A stretch of 64,000 nucleotides of DNA from CAZTDD01 sp964612675 (GCA_964612675.1 CAZTDD010000012.1:1-64000), one strand, 5' to 3'. Counted from the stretch's first letter, positions 9,194 to 19,328 are shown. The notes: a model not told the origin generated them from the letters alone. A program made the numbers and translations.

Positions 9194-12100
9194 ATGGAAT
9201 CGATATCGCGACGCATCACTATCGCTGTTTTACTGCTGATCGTCTTTGTAGCTGGAGTCCATTTGCGGTTCAGCGGTTTGGACTGGGCGCTGCATGACGG
9301 CGGCTCGACGCCCCACCCGGACGAGCGCCATGTGTACTTCTGTCTTAATCATATTCACCTGGAATCGGTCGAACCGCGCGGTGAGGATGAATCGCTCCTG
9401 GACTATTGGAAACGGTACTGGAAGCGCCAATTGGTCGAACCTCGAAGCCAGTATCAGGGCAGCGGGCCGCCTCTGCGTCCGGTGAATTACAATTACGGAA
9501 GCTTTCCTTTCTACTGTTACAAGATTGTGCAGGCGATGGCGACGCCGGACTGGTCGCACATGACCTACCCGTGGGTTCGATATCTAATCTTTGTAGGATT
9601 TGCCTTTTTGGTTTTCAGGTTTTGTCGGTCGCTTAGACCCGCGGCGACCCGGCCGGGCTCGTATCTGAAGATTCTTCCGGTCTGTATCGCGATTCCTCTT
9701 CTCGGCCTAATGGCCCTTATGATGGCGCCGGGGCAAGGGATCAACTTCGAAGGGATTCCGCCGAGCCACGATCTTGGGATCATTCTGATCGGCAGGATGG
9801 TGACCGCTCTCTGCGGGGCGCTCACAATTCTCCTCGTCTATCTGATCGGCCGCGATGCGTACGGACGGGGGACAGGATTGGTGGCGGCGGCGTTCCTGGC
9901 GTTTGCCGTGCTTCATGTCCAACTCAGCCATTATGCGACCGTGGACCTGATCCTGTCGTTCTGGATTGTGGTGGCGATTTTCGCGTTCCATCGCGTTTCG
10001 CTTAAGCCGCGTTTGATCTACTATCTGCTCGGGGCGGTTGCGACCGGATTTGCAGTCGGCACGAAATGGAGTGCGATCACGCTCCCGGGCATTCTCCTGC
10101 TCGCCCATGCCATCGGAACATGGGGCGACGAGAAACACGGTCAGACCGGTCGATGGATCAACTCGATTTGGCTGGTTGTATTCGGTCTGATTCTGGCCCA
10201 TTTTTTCAAGGCGGCTTCCTCCACAGAGCCGCGATTCAATGAGACCCTTGCAGCCTTCCGCGATTTTTACGTATCTCATCTTTGGTCGCTCGGCGTTCTT
10301 TTTGTTCTTATCTTCGCTCTCTCCGTTTTTCTTCTTTATTGCCAGAGTTGGTGGCGTGGGGACGGAAAATGGGGACGATCTCTGTGGAATTTATACCGAC
10401 CTTGGATTTTCCTGGTCGTTGCGATTCCGGTCGGCGTAACGGCGTTATTTATTGCGGAACCATTGGCGTTTCTGGACGCGGGGGCATTTGCAAATGATGT
10501 GTGTGTGCAGCATGGGATTATTGTTACCGGTAAAGTCCCGATGGTCTTTACTCGACAATATGTCGGTACAACTCCAATTTTCTACAGTCTCGATAATCTC
10601 TTTTATCCCTCGCTCGACTGGGTAACGGCCTTTTTCGGTCTGCTGGGGACGATTTTTGCAGTTGTAATGGGAGTACGTTACCGGAATCGTTCGGATATTT
10701 TATTTTTAGCGTGGGTTATCCCGAACCTCCTTTTGTACAGTACATTTCTCTGTAAGTTTCCTCGGTATTTGATCACGATTCTGCCGTTTTATTTACTTTT
10801 CGGTGCGCGTGTACTCGTGGCGATGGCATCGGTTCGTCCGGCCTTTTATTCGCCTGCGCTGGCGCGCTGGCCGATGTGGGCGATTCGTGGAGTCAAGCGT
10901 GTGGGCGTTGTTGGAATACCCGTGGCGGTTCTCTGTGCGGCGGTTTACGGATTCGCCTTTACGGATATTTATGAGCGCCCCCATACCCACCGTGTCGCGG
11001 CAGACTGGCTGCGGGAAGACGGGGCGATCGGAAAACGCATCCTATCGCAGTCGTGGGATGAATGGCTGCCCGGCATCCCGAAGGCCGGAGACCTACAGCT
11101 CCATACCGATGGGGATCGTGTGTTGGATAAGAACCTCGGCATGCTTGCTCAAGCCGACTATGTGGTCCTTCCCTCCAAGCGAGCCTACGGCACCACGTTC
11201 CGAATACCGAAACGATTCCATTTGACCAATCGACTGTTCCGCCTTCTGTTCTCCGAGCAACTCGGATTCGAATTGGCAGCGACCATCACAAGCGAGCCGA
11301 AAATCGGTTTCGGACATTCGGCGTACAGGTACCAGTACGGTCCCGGACAAACACCCGAAGGCATTTCTCTATACAACTTACGTTGGGAACTGTCGAGCGA
11401 CTTGGAGGATGAGTCGTTTCGCGTATACGAACACCCGAAGGTGGTCATTTTCAAGAAAGTGAAACGGCTGAGCGCCGCGCAAATGCGCGACGCAATCATG
11501 AATCCGCCGGATTGGCTGGAAAAGGTGACGTGGGAAGATATACTCACCGCTCGGGCCGGCGAGTATATCCAGGAGCCCGAGGTGAAATTCCCCGGGCTTT
11601 CGTGGTATTTCGGATTACAGGTTCTCTCGCTTTGTGCATTTGTCCTCGTCTTTCCCGCCTGTTCATCGCTTACCGACCGTGGATATGCGTTTTCGAAAAT
11701 ACTCGGATTGATTCTATTTGCATGGATTTCGTGGTTATTAGCATCCACCGGAATATTTCTGCTATCGAGGGGACAGCTGATTTGTGTTTTGCTTGCGTTG
11801 ATCGGAGTCGCTTTCGCGGTGGGATACAGACAACGAAAAGCGCTGAGCTCTTTTTGGAATGAACACCGCCGTCTGATTATCGGCATGGAAATCCTATTTT
11901 TGATCTGTTGGTGGATTTTCTTGTGTATCCGTGCTCATCATCCAGACGTCTACTGGGGCGAGAAGCCCATGGAATTCTCTTTCATCAACGCGATTTACCG
12001 AACCTCTGTTTTCCCGCCTGAAGACCCATGGATTTCCGGAAGACCGATCAATTATTACTATTACGGGTACGTAGTGTATGCCCTGCTCGGAAGACTTTTG

Positions 12101-15028
12101 GCGATACCACCGGAATATATGTTCAATCTAGGCGTGACAACGGTACCGGCGCTTCTCGGACTGTCAGTCTTCGGTTTGATTTACAATGTTTGTCGAAGCT
12201 GGAAAGCGGGGGTGTTGGGAGCGTACTTGACTCTGTTCTCCGGACACCTGATTTCGTACGGCCGGTTTATCCAAAGCTACCGCCAATGGATAGAAAAAGA
12301 TCCCGCTGCAATCCCTTCTAACTTCGATCCAAACGCCGCCTATTGGGTGACCTATTTCCCGTCTATTTCGGATTGGTTTGCGTATTTCCCGTTGGCGCTG
12401 AAGACCGTGATGAATCTGTTTCTTTCTTCCCTCGGGTTGATTGAACGGATGCCGGGCGAAGCGCTGCGGTTTTTGTATATTCATCAGACAAGTTATTTTT
12501 GGAAGGCGGGCCATGACGTCATTCGCGGCACTGCTGCATGTGAATTTCCGTGCTGGAGTTTCTATTTTGCCGATTTTCATCCTCATATAATGGTGATGCC
12601 GATCACGGTGGCTGCGCTCGGATTTGTTCTGGCGTGGCTTCTGCGAGACCGCACGGAGAAGAAGGACATAGCGAACAGCTACGGCGATTATGGTGTATTA
12701 ACGTGGTTCGCGCTTCTTTTGGGGACGGTTATTTGCACAAATACATGGGATTTTCCAGCCGTCTTCCTCGTTTTCGCCATGGCATTGCTCGTTCGGTTTC
12801 TCGCTGTTTCGCCTTTTGTTGGGAAACGGATCCCAAAGGGATCGTGGATTTCACCGAAGGGCGGACAGATAGTGGCCTGGGATCTTCTGCTGCCGCTTGT
12901 TTTTGTTTTGTTCATTGCTTGGGCCGTTTATGTTCCCTTCCATAATAATTTCACGGCTCGTGTGACCGGCCTGCGATGGATGACGGAAGGAAACACGCCG
13001 CTTGTGACGCTTGTGACGTTTTTTGGCGTGTTCTTCTTCCCCGGTGTTGTTTTTCTCCTCTGGAGGATACTGTTTCCGAACGGTTTGGGCGACCTGAGAA
13101 AGAAACGTCTTCTGTTATTCCTCGTTTTTGCCGTGGCTGTCTTTGCTGTAGCGGAATATGTCGACAGGACGAATCCGTTGGACTATCCGCCTTCTCATAC
13201 TCATCGGCACGGCTGGACCCTGCCGTTCGATTATTCCTCCGCAGCGTTTCTGTTCATTTTCCTTGTTCCGAGTCTCTACTTTGTTCTTCGAAGCCGACGT
13301 CCTCTAACCGAACGCTATGCTCTTCTTCTGGGCTTTATGGGATTGGGAATTCTTTTCGGCTGCGAATTTGTTTATGTGAAGGAAGGCTGGTCGGAGCCGG
13401 AGCATCGCTGGAATACTGTCTTTAAGTTTTATTTGCAGGCGTGGATCTATCTAGCGTTATTCGGCTCGGTTGCGGCTGGGTTGTTCTGGCGGGATCTCCG
13501 AGCGAAAGTCGGTGGCGGCTGGAGATTGATTCGGCCGGTCGTGCGGTTTGGTTACGGTCTGGTGATGATTGCGTTGCTCGTGGCGTCGGTTGTATTTCCA
13601 ATTGCGGGTGGATATTCAGTTACATTGACCGATACGCCCGATGCGCGAGGACTGATCCCGTCGTTGGATGGCCTGAGTTACATGAAAACATATAAACCGG
13701 ATGAATACCGTGCGATCCAGTTCATCAATTACGCTCTGGAAGATGTCCCTGTTGTACTGGAGGCCCACGCCTACGGGCGGGAATATCAGGAATTCGGCCG
13801 GGTCTCAATGAACACTGGATGTCCGACGATCCTTGGATGGGGAAATCATGTCCGCGAGCGTCTTCATAACGACGAAATTGCGATTCGACGCCAGGTTGTC
13901 GAAGAGATTTACGGAGCGAATTCGTCCGAGAGATTCCATCGGCTGCTGGGCGAATACGGTGTCGATTACATTTATTATGGAAAACAGGAACGTGAGGTGT
14001 CGGCGGGTGCGGAGCGGCGATGGAGCCAATGGGGGCATATTCTCGATACGGTCGCCCAATTCGATCTCGGTCCCAAACACTCGCATGCGTCGATCTATGG
14101 TGTGCGAGGAAATTTGAATGCAGTTGCCGGGGTCGCGACGGCGGAAACGCCGATGGCAAAACCGTTACTTGAGCATGAGCCCGGGAAATCGATGTTTGAA
14201 GGCGGCCGTGGATTCGCAAATGGGGAGTTCCAGGAGCCGCGCGGTTTGTGTGTCGATTCGAAGAAACGTGTCTATGTGGCGGATACGCGCAATTATCGCA
14301 TTCAGGTATTTTTGCTGAATGGGGATTATATCGGTCAACTTGGCGAACGGGGTACCGATGTGGGTCAGTTTGAAGAGCCTATGGATGTCGCCGTGGATCG
14401 GGCGGATCGAGTTTATGTTCTCGATACCTGGAACCATCGTGTCCAGGTCTTTTCCGACAAAGGCGAATATATTTCGACCATTGAGCGACAATTCTACGGT
14501 CCGCGCGGAATGGCGATCGATCCACAGACAAACGCAATTTATGTCTGCGATTCGGGGCACCATGTCGTGAATGTCTTTGACCGAAACGGAGAATTCATAC
14601 GAATCCTCGGGAATCAGACCCAGCAGGCGGGCAGCGGGGAAGGTGAATTCAAGGGGCCGGTGGGGATCGACATCGGACCGGACGGGCGTGTTGTGGTGGC
14701 GGATACGTTCAACGACCGGATTCAGGTGTTCGACCGTTCTGGACGGTTTATTCGCACGTGGCCGGTCGGTTTCACGATGGAAGGTGAGCGGGGAATCGAG
14801 GCACATGTGGCGGTTGCGCCCGATGGTACAATCTATGTTACAGACCCACTCGGAGGCCAGGTGTTCATGTTCGGTCCGGACGGCACAAAACTAGGTGTTT
14901 CCGACCGCTCTGCAGCCGGAGAGACCTTCAGGGTTCCGATTGGAATTACGTTGAGCCCCAACGATGAACTCTTTGTCACGGATCTTGGCTGGGACAAGGT
15001 TTTGAAACTGCCACTGCCGGACCACTGA
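9194..15028 (+). CDS. giant membrane protein: PMT-like glycosyltransferase + DUF2298 + NHL propeller
   Basis: This 1944-aa protein has three modules. Residues 1-800 form a polytopic GT-C-like half with an early loop containing HPDERH, as in dolichyl/undecaprenyl-phosphate-sugar mannosyl/arabinosyl transferases. Residues about 810-1590 form a second polytopic half with the hallmarks of the DUF2298 (Chlor_Arch_YYY) family: HPDVYWGEKPMEF, FPPEDPWISG and INYYYYGY near residue 950. Residues about 1669-1944 contain six NHL repeats (VYVADTRNYRIQVF and variants), which should fold as a six-bladed propeller outside the membrane. The first open frame begins with TTG at 9173, but ATG 9194 has GGCAGG nine bases upstream and is preferred. 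Family knowledge suggests lipid-linked sugar transfer; acceptor and donor are unknown. The gene is alone on its strand and followed by ridA in the opposite direction. Confidence 0.85.
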   Translation: MESISRRITIAVLLLIVFVAGVHLRFSGLDWALHDGGSTPHPDERHVYFCLNHIHLESVEPRGEDESLLDYWKRYWKRQLVEPRSQYQGSGPPLRPVNYNYGSFPFYCYKIVQAMATPDWSHMTYPWVRYLIFVGFAFLVFRFCRSLRPAATRPGSYLKILPVCIAIPLLGLMALMMAPGQGINFEGIPPSHDLGIILIGRMVTALCGALTILLVYLIGRDAYGRGTGLVAAAFLAFAVLHVQLSHYATVDLILSFWIVVAIFAFHRVSLKPRLIYYLLGAVATGFAVGTKWSAITLPGILLLAHAIGTWGDEKHGQTGRWINSIWLVVFGLILAHFFKAASSTEPRFNETLAAFRDFYVSHLWSLGVLFVLIFALSVFLLYCQSWWRGDGKWGRSLWNLYRPWIFLVVAIPVGVTALFIAEPLAFLDAGAFANDVCVQHGIIVTGKVPMVFTRQYVGTTPIFYSLDNLFYPSLDWVTAFFGLLGTIFAVVMGVRYRNRSDILFLAWVIPNLLLYSTFLCKFPRYLITILPFYLLFGARVLVAMASVRPAFYSPALARWPMWAIRGVKRVGVVGIPVAVLCAAVYGFAFTDIYERPHTHRVAADWLREDGAIGKRILSQSWDEWLPGIPKAGDLQLHTDGDRVLDKNLGMLAQADYVVLPSKRAYGTTFRIPKRFHLTNRLFRLLFSEQLGFELAATITSEPKIGFGHSAYRYQYGPGQTPEGISLYNLRWELSSDLEDESFRVYEHPKVVIFKKVKRLSAAQMRDAIMNPPDWLEKVTWEDILTARAGEYIQEPEVKFPGLSWYFGLQVLSLCAFVLVFPACSSLTDRGYAFSKILGLILFAWISWLLASTGIFLLSRGQLICVLLALIGVAFAVGYRQRKALSSFWNEHRRLIIGMEILFLICWWIFLCIRAHHPDVYWGEKPMEFSFINAIYRTSVFPPEDPWISGRPINYYYYGYVVYALLGRLLAIPPEYMFNLGVTTVPALLGLSVFGLIYNVCRSWKAGVLGAYLTLFSGHLISYGRFIQSYRQWIEKDPAAIPSNFDPNAAYWVTYFPSISDWFAYFPLALKTVMNLFLSSLGLIERMPGEALRFLYIHQTSYFWKAGHDVIRGTAACEFPCWSFYFADFHPHIMVMPITVAALGFVLAWLLRDRTEKKDIANSYGDYGVLTWFALLLGTVICTNTWDFPAVFLVFAMALLVRFLAVSPFVGKRIPKGSWISPKGGQIVAWDLLLPLVFVLFIAWAVYVPFHNNFTARVTGLRWMTEGNTPLVTLVTFFGVFFFPGVVFLLWRILFPNGLGDLRKKRLLLFLVFAVAVFAVAEYVDRTNPLDYPPSHTHRHGWTLPFDYSSAAFLFIFLVPSLYFVLRSRRPLTERYALLLGFMGLGILFGCEFVYVKEGWSEPEHRWNTVFKFYLQAWIYLALFGSVAAGLFWRDLRAKVGGGWRLIRPVVRFGYGLVMIALLVASVVFPIAGGYSVTLTDTPDARGLIPSLDGLSYMKTYKPDEYRAIQFINYALEDVPVVLEAHAYGREYQEFGRVSMNTGCPTILGWGNHVRERLHNDEIAIRRQVVEEIYGANSSERFHRLLGEYGVDYIYYGKQEREVSAGAERRWSQWGHILDTVAQFDLGPKHSHASIYGVRGNLNAVAGVATAETPMAKPLLEHEPGKSMFEGGRGFANGEFQEPRGLCVDSKKRVYVADTRNYRIQVFLLNGDYIGQLGERGTDVGQFEEPMDVAVDRADRVYVLDTWNHRVQVFSDKGEYISTIERQFYGPRGMAIDPQTNAIYVCDSGHHVVNVFDRNGEFIRILGNQTQQAGSGEGEFKGPVGIDIGPDGRVVVADTFNDRIQVFDRSGRFIRTWPVGFTMEGERGIEAHVAVAPDGTIYVTDPLGGQVFMFGPDGTKLGVSDRSAAGETFRVPIGITLSPNDELFVTDLGWDKVLKLPLPDH

Positions 15029-15069
15029 GGAGTAGCACCGGCATCTTGCCGGTCGTGTCCGGGGTCCAA

Positions 15070-15459
15070 TCAGGACTCGCACAAAACGGCGATCGCATCG
15101 GCCTCAATGGCAGCGTTTTTAGGCAGATTCGAAGCCTCGATACAGGCGCGTGCCGGTTTCCCGGTGCCAAAATATCGCTCATAAACCGAATTCGCTTCCG
15201 CGAATTGCGAAATATCCTTGAGGTAAATCGTTATTTTCACGCAGGAGTCCAGGGATGCTCCCGCCGCTTCCAATACGATTTTCAGATTTTCGAACACACG
15301 CACACACTGCGCCTCGAAGGATTCGGTTACAAGATCTCCGGTTGACGGATCCTGCGGAATCTGCCCCGACACAAATACAAATCCATTCGCAACCACAGCG
15401 GGACTGTATGGCCCGACGGCGGGTGGACCATTCTGCGGCACGACACATTTTCTATCCAT
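15070..15459 (-). CDS. ridA: RidA/YjgF-family enamine/imine deaminase
   Basis: RidA hydrolyses reactive enamine/imine intermediates made by PLP enzymes, preventing their damage. The 129-aa length is standard. Key residues are present: Tyr18 in GPYSPAV, Arg104 in PARACIEASNLP (equivalent to the catalytic Arg105 of E. coli) and Glu119 in AAIEADAIA. These predict a true deaminase rather than an Arg-less Rid subgroup. The ATG at 15459 has GGAGG nine bases upstream. It converges with the giant glycosyltransferase gene, with about 40 bp between. Confidence 0.93.
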   Translation of the reverse strand: MDRKCVVPQNGPPAVGPYSPAVVANGFVFVSGQIPQDPSTGDLVTESFEAQCVRVFENLKIVLEAAGASLDSCVKITIYLKDISQFAEANSVYERYFGTGKPARACIEASNLPKNAAIEADAIAVLCES

Positions 15460-15514
15460 TTTTAGTGACCTCCGAATATCATTCGATTTATACTGAGAAC
15501 GGATGCACGAATTC

Positions 15515-15582
15515 GGGAGGCTCCCACCGAGCCGTAGACGTCGAAAAGAGAAGACGGCTCACCAGGAGGTTCGCCCTCCCCG
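15515..15582. repeat. GGAGGxx...GAGCCG inverted repeat element
   Basis: GGGAGGCTCCCACCGAGCCG (about 15515-15534) faces CGGCTCACCAGGAGGTTCG followed by CCCTCCCCG (15555-15582) across a 20-nt loop. The arms share GAGCCG/CGGCTC and GGGAGG/CCCTCC ends. The second arm differs from the arm at 27878..27903 mainly by transitions, so both are copies of one dispersed element. The copy sits between the divergent ridA and gnd genes. Confidence 0.65.
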
Positions 15583-15717
15583 TTTACCTTTCCCTGGTCG
15601 ATTTCGCTTTCTTGCACCTCGCGTTGATCGCACGTTTCTCCACATATTGTTCCCTGTTCCCGGGACGCTGTATGGATATCATGTAGGATTACTTTATCAC
15701 AGGGGATTGAGGTTCTT

Positions 15718-17142
15718 ATGGCAGCAAAGCAACAAATTGGACTGATCGGTTTAGCGGTTATGGGGGCTAATCTGGCCCGTAACATCGAACGGAACGGCTT
15801 CTCGATTTCGGTATTCAACCGAAGGGAAGCGCCTCGCAAAGACTTCGCAGAGCGATTCGCAGCAGGCAAGAACTTTGTTGTAGCAGACAACCTGCATGAG
15901 TTTGTCGCGTCGCTGGAGAAACCCCGCAAGATCATTCTGATGGTCAAGGCGGGCGAGGGCGTCGATGCGGTTCTGGGGCAACTCAAAGAACTCCTGGAGC
16001 CCGGGGACATCGTTATCGACGGTGGTAATTCTTTTTTCCGCGACACAGAACGCCGTGCGGCGGAATGCCAAGAGTGTGGCCTGAGGTATCTGGGCATGGG
16101 AGTGAGCGGCGGGGAAGAAGGCGCTCTTTGGGGGCCCAGTATTATGCCGGGCGGCGATGAGGACGCCTACAAGGAAATCGAGCCTGTCGTTCGGGCGATT
16201 GCGGCACAAACCGAGGACGGGCCATGCTGTACCTACATCGGCCGGGGCGGAGCCGGTCATTTTGTCAAAATGGTTCATAACGGTATCGAATACGGCGACA
16301 TGCAATTGATTGCTGAAACGTACGATATCGCGCGTCGTCTGGTAGGGCTTTCGACCGCCGACCTACGCGATCTGTTTGATCGATGGAATCAGGAGCCTCT
16401 TCAGTCGTACCTGATCGAAATTACCGCGAAAGTAGTCGACTTTCCCGACGAGGAAACCGGTCAACCATTGATCGATGTCATCCTCGATAGTGCGGGGCAG
16501 AAGGGGACGGGAAAATGGACGTCCCAAACCGCACTCGAATACGGTATTCCCATTCCGACGATCGCCGCCGCCGTCGATGCGAGGATTCTGTCGTCCATGA
16601 AAGACGAACGTGTAGCGGCCGCCAAAATGTATCAGGTCACGAAACGACCGTGGGGCGGTCACCGTGAAGGATTTCTCGAGGCGCTGCACAGGGCGTTGTA
16701 TGCCTCGAAGATTTGCTCGTATGCTCAGGGGTTTGCATTGATGCGAGCGCTGTCAAAAGAGGAAGACTACGAGCTGCGGCTGGACGAAATCGCACGGATC
16801 TGGAAAGGGGGCTGCATTATTCGGGCGATCTTCCTGGACCGGATACGAAACGCCTATCAAAAAGACCCGAATCTGACGAACTTGCTGATGGATCCCTCGT
16901 TCAGTCGGGAATTGCTCGACTCGCACGACGCATGGAGGACCGTTGTCGCAACGGCGGTCGAGGCGGGAATCCCGGCACCGGCGATGTCGGCGTCGCTGGC
17001 CTACTTCGATTCATACCGTTCCGCTCGGCTTCCGGCAAACCTGCTCCAGGCGCAGCGGGATTATTTCGGTGCGCATACATACGAACGAAGGGATAAAGCG
17101 GGGGTTTTTCATACGCAATGGGTAACGGAGAAGGGAGAATAG
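15718..17142 (+). CDS. gnd: 6-phosphogluconate dehydrogenase, decarboxylating
   Basis: Gnd oxidises 6-phosphogluconate to ribulose 5-phosphate and CO2 with NADP+ in the oxidative pentose phosphate pathway. The 474-aa length is that of the long (dimeric) type. The N-terminal Rossmann motif is GLIGLAVMGANLA; the active-site Lys lies in GAGHFVKMVHNGIEYGDM; the substrate loop is GQKGTGKWTS. The C-terminal tail contains a typical aromatic stretch (QRDYFGAHTYER). The ATG has GAGG five bases upstream. No glucose-6-phosphate dehydrogenase or lactonase gene is adjacent, so it is not in a pathway operon here. Confidence 0.96.
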   Translation: MAAKQQIGLIGLAVMGANLARNIERNGFSISVFNRREAPRKDFAERFAAGKNFVVADNLHEFVASLEKPRKIILMVKAGEGVDAVLGQLKELLEPGDIVIDGGNSFFRDTERRAAECQECGLRYLGMGVSGGEEGALWGPSIMPGGDEDAYKEIEPVVRAIAAQTEDGPCCTYIGRGGAGHFVKMVHNGIEYGDMQLIAETYDIARRLVGLSTADLRDLFDRWNQEPLQSYLIEITAKVVDFPDEETGQPLIDVILDSAGQKGTGKWTSQTALEYGIPIPTIAAAVDARILSSMKDERVAAAKMYQVTKRPWGGHREGFLEALHRALYASKICSYAQGFALMRALSKEEDYELRLDEIARIWKGGCIIRAIFLDRIRNAYQKDPNLTNLLMDPSFSRELLDSHDAWRTVVATAVEAGIPAPAMSASLAYFDSYRSARLPANLLQAQRDYFGAHTYERRDKAGVFHTQWVTEKGE

Positions 17143-17143
17143 T

Positions 17144-17181
17144 GAAGCACGAAGGCACGAAAGCGGCACGAAAGCACGAAA
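17144..17181. repeat. short GCACGAA repeat cluster
   Basis: Four close copies of gCACGAAr lie head to tail just after the gnd stop, with the wording gaagcacgaaggcacgaaag. This looks like a low-complexity repeat tract; no stem or tract of T is evident. Confidence 0.5.
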
Positions 17182-17277
17182 AAACCGGGTAGGCTGGCGT
17201 AGCGACGTCGACGGCTTCGAACGAACAGATCGACTTCCGGAGAGCGCAATCCAATAAGAACCGAGGAAGACGAAACC

Positions 17278-18717
17278 ATGAAAACCATCCGACGACGATC
17301 TTTTCTCAAAAAATCCTCGCTCAGCCTGGCGGGTATCGGGGGTCTTGCCTCCGACGCGTATGCGGATTCACGAATTGAGAAGACGGTCATCGAAGAAACA
17401 AATGAACTTCCCGTGATTCATGAGACGGATATTTGTGTGTTGGGAGGCAGCTGTACGGGAGTTTTTGCGGCAATCCGGGCGGCGCGGTTGAACGCGAAAG
17501 TGGCCCTTGTTGAAAAACAGAATTCGTTCGGCGGGACAGCGACAAGTTCACTGGTAAACGTCTGGCACAGCCCAATGGATACGGAGTTCAAACAGCAGAT
17601 TATCGCCGGGCTGACGCTCGAAACGATGGAACGTCTCGGGAAACGCAAGGCGGTTGACTTCGAGAATAAAAACTGGAGTAGGGGATTCACTTTCAATTCC
17701 GAGGAACTGAAAATTGAGTTGGATGAGATGGTTGTCGAGGAAGAGATAAAGCCTTTTCTTCATACATTTTTCTGTGCACCGATTCTGAAGGATGGCGAAC
17801 TTGTTGCTGTGGCTGTGGAGAATAAATCGGGACGCGGTGCGATCAAAGCGAAAGTATTTATTGATGCGACCGGGGACGGCGATCTCTGCACGCGGCTTGG
17901 GCTTCCAACGTATACCACCGATTTTCTTCAGCCGCCGACGACCTGTGCTCGATTTGAGGGCTGGAAATCCCTGGAAGGGACAAATTTGAGTAAACTGTTG
18001 CTCGAACATGGAAAGGAACATAACCTGCCGGAGGGGTTTGCATGGGGTGCATATGTCCCGGACTCGGAGGTTTATATGCTCGCGGGAACGCGGGTTTACG
18101 GTGCCGATTGTGCGAACGCAGACGACCTGACCAGGGCGGAAATCGAAGGGCGTCGTCAGGTCCGCGCAATCATGGATATTATCCGAAAACACGCGCCTGA
18201 TAGTACTATTGTCCTTCAGGCATTGCCCTCACAAATCGGCATTCGCGAAACAAGGCATATACAATGTCACTATCAACTGACCGGAGACGATGTGCTTCAC
18301 GGGAAACGTTTTGACGATGCGATCGCGAACGGGAGTTACCGTGTCGATATTCATCATCAGGAAAAACCGGGAATTACGTTTCGTTATTTGGACGGAACTG
18401 AACGTTATGTACGGCCCGGATATCCCACCGAAAAAGGACGGTGGAGAAACGAAACAGATGATAATCCGACTTTTTATCAGATTCCTTTTCGGTCGTTGGT
18501 GCCGGGGAAATACGGGAATTTGATTTTAGCGGGTCGGATGCTGGATGCCGATAAAGTTGCCTTTTCGGCGGTGCGCGTGATGGTCAATATGAACCAAACC
18601 GGCGAGGCGGCGGGCGTCGCGGCCTATTTAGCGTTGGATACGGGCAAGGATATCGATGAGCTGGACGCAAAGAAAGTCCAGAAATTACTTGTCAAAGGAG
18701 GATCGGTGATTATTTGA
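17278..18717 (+). CDS. Tat-exported FAD-dependent oxidoreductase
   Basis: A 479-aa protein with a Tat leader (RRRSFLKKSSLSLAG). A dinucleotide-binding fold follows: DICVLGGSCTGVFAAIRAAR with Glu in LVEKQNSFGGTAT. This is typical of the FAD_oxidored family found near carbohydrate genes in Planctomycetes-like bacteria. A second FAD contact is seen in VFIDATGDGDL, and a late GNLILAGRMLDADKVAFSAVR segment closes the FAD site. The substrate is unknown; relatives lie in pathways that dehydrogenate sugars or their polymers. FAD is inserted before export, which suits Tat. The 3' end overlaps the opposite-strand DUF433 gene by 33 bp. Confidence 0.85.
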   Translation: MKTIRRRSFLKKSSLSLAGIGGLASDAYADSRIEKTVIEETNELPVIHETDICVLGGSCTGVFAAIRAARLNAKVALVEKQNSFGGTATSSLVNVWHSPMDTEFKQQIIAGLTLETMERLGKRKAVDFENKNWSRGFTFNSEELKIELDEMVVEEEIKPFLHTFFCAPILKDGELVAVAVENKSGRGAIKAKVFIDATGDGDLCTRLGLPTYTTDFLQPPTTCARFEGWKSLEGTNLSKLLLEHGKEHNLPEGFAWGAYVPDSEVYMLAGTRVYGADCANADDLTRAEIEGRRQVRAIMDIIRKHAPDSTIVLQALPSQIGIRETRHIQCHYQLTGDDVLHGKRFDDAIANGSYRVDIHHQEKPGITFRYLDGTERYVRPGYPTEKGRWRNETDDNPTFYQIPFRSLVPGKYGNLILAGRMLDADKVAFSAVRVMVNMNQTGEAAGVAAYLALDTGKDIDELDAKKVQKLLVKGGSVII

Positions 18718-18927
18718 AACTTGCCGAGATGATGCGTAGGCCATGGCTGCTCGTATATCGCCCAGCTGCAGGGAAGGATAGTGATCGATTATTTCTTGTG
18801 GGGTTAGCCCCTCCGCCAATGCATCAAGAATAATCGAGATATAGATGCGAGTACCTCGAACACAGGGTTTTCCACCGCATATGGTTGGATTGACAGAGAT
18901 GCGTTCCATTAAGTTTCGCTGATTCAT
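18685..18927 (-). CDS. DUF433 antitoxin-like protein, solitary
   Basis: An 80-aa protein of the DUF433 family, small winged-helix-type proteins that commonly serve as antitoxins next to a DUF5615 PIN-like toxin. The diagnostic N-terminus is present (ISVNPTICGGKPCVRGTRI), followed by ILDALAEGLTPQEIIDHYPSL. ATG 18927 has GGAGGTG six bases upstream and is chosen over a GTG at 18936 that lies within that signal. No toxin gene is on either side: the 3' end runs 33 bp into the FAD oxidoreductase gene on the other strand, and upstream is a broken Mrr gene. It may be an orphan left after loss of its partner. Confidence 0.8.
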   Translation of the reverse strand: MNQRNLMERISVNPTICGGKPCVRGTRIYISIILDALAEGLTPQEIIDHYPSLQLGDIRAAMAYASSRQVSNNHRSSFDK

Positions 18928-18962
18928 GACCCCCACCTCCGATGCATTTGATTTTTAGCAGG

Positions 18963-19328
18963 TTATTCTTCCTCAAAGTAGTCCATATCGACTTTCTTCA
19001 CTTCATAAGTTGCGACTGTTGATACACCGACATCAAAGTCGATCATCAATTCAGCGAGACGCTCACCACTTACCAGTATGATTTTACTGTCGATTTTGTC
19101 AACATACTCAACAGCGTTTTTCGAAAACGTTGAAGTTGTGATGAAGACGCCCTTTTTGGCTCCCTGTCCCATTAGGGCACCGGCGAACTTTTGAATCTCT
19201 TGACGACCCACAGGGCTATCCCAGCGTTTTGCCTGAATATAGATCGAGTCGAGTCCAAGATGATCTTCCTTGATCCTACCATCAATACCTTCATCGCCAG
19301 CCCTGCCGATTGCCTCACCGGTAAACAC
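18963..19328 (-). pseudogene. 5'-truncated Mrr-family restriction endonuclease
   Basis: Only the C-terminal catalytic domain of an Mrr-type nuclease remains, about 121 aa against roughly 300 in intact Mrr. The (D/E)-x-QxK nuclease core is intact: GDEGIDGRI, then IYIQAKRW. The rest of the fold follows (GALMGQGAKKGVFITTS, GERLAELMIDFDVGV). The N-terminal winged-helix DNA-reading domain is missing. Mrr-like sequence starts right after the stop of the upstream gene. In frame, a stop at 19347 closes the reading before any ATG. The only start is a GTG two bases after the upstream stop, with no ribosome site. Intact Mrr cuts modified DNA; this remnant probably does not. Confidence 0.75.

Noticed and set aside
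17278..18684. PIN-like toxin partner of the DUF433 gene
   Set aside because: No small toxin frame is present on the minus strand beyond its stop; the space is filled by the FAD oxidoreductase gene.
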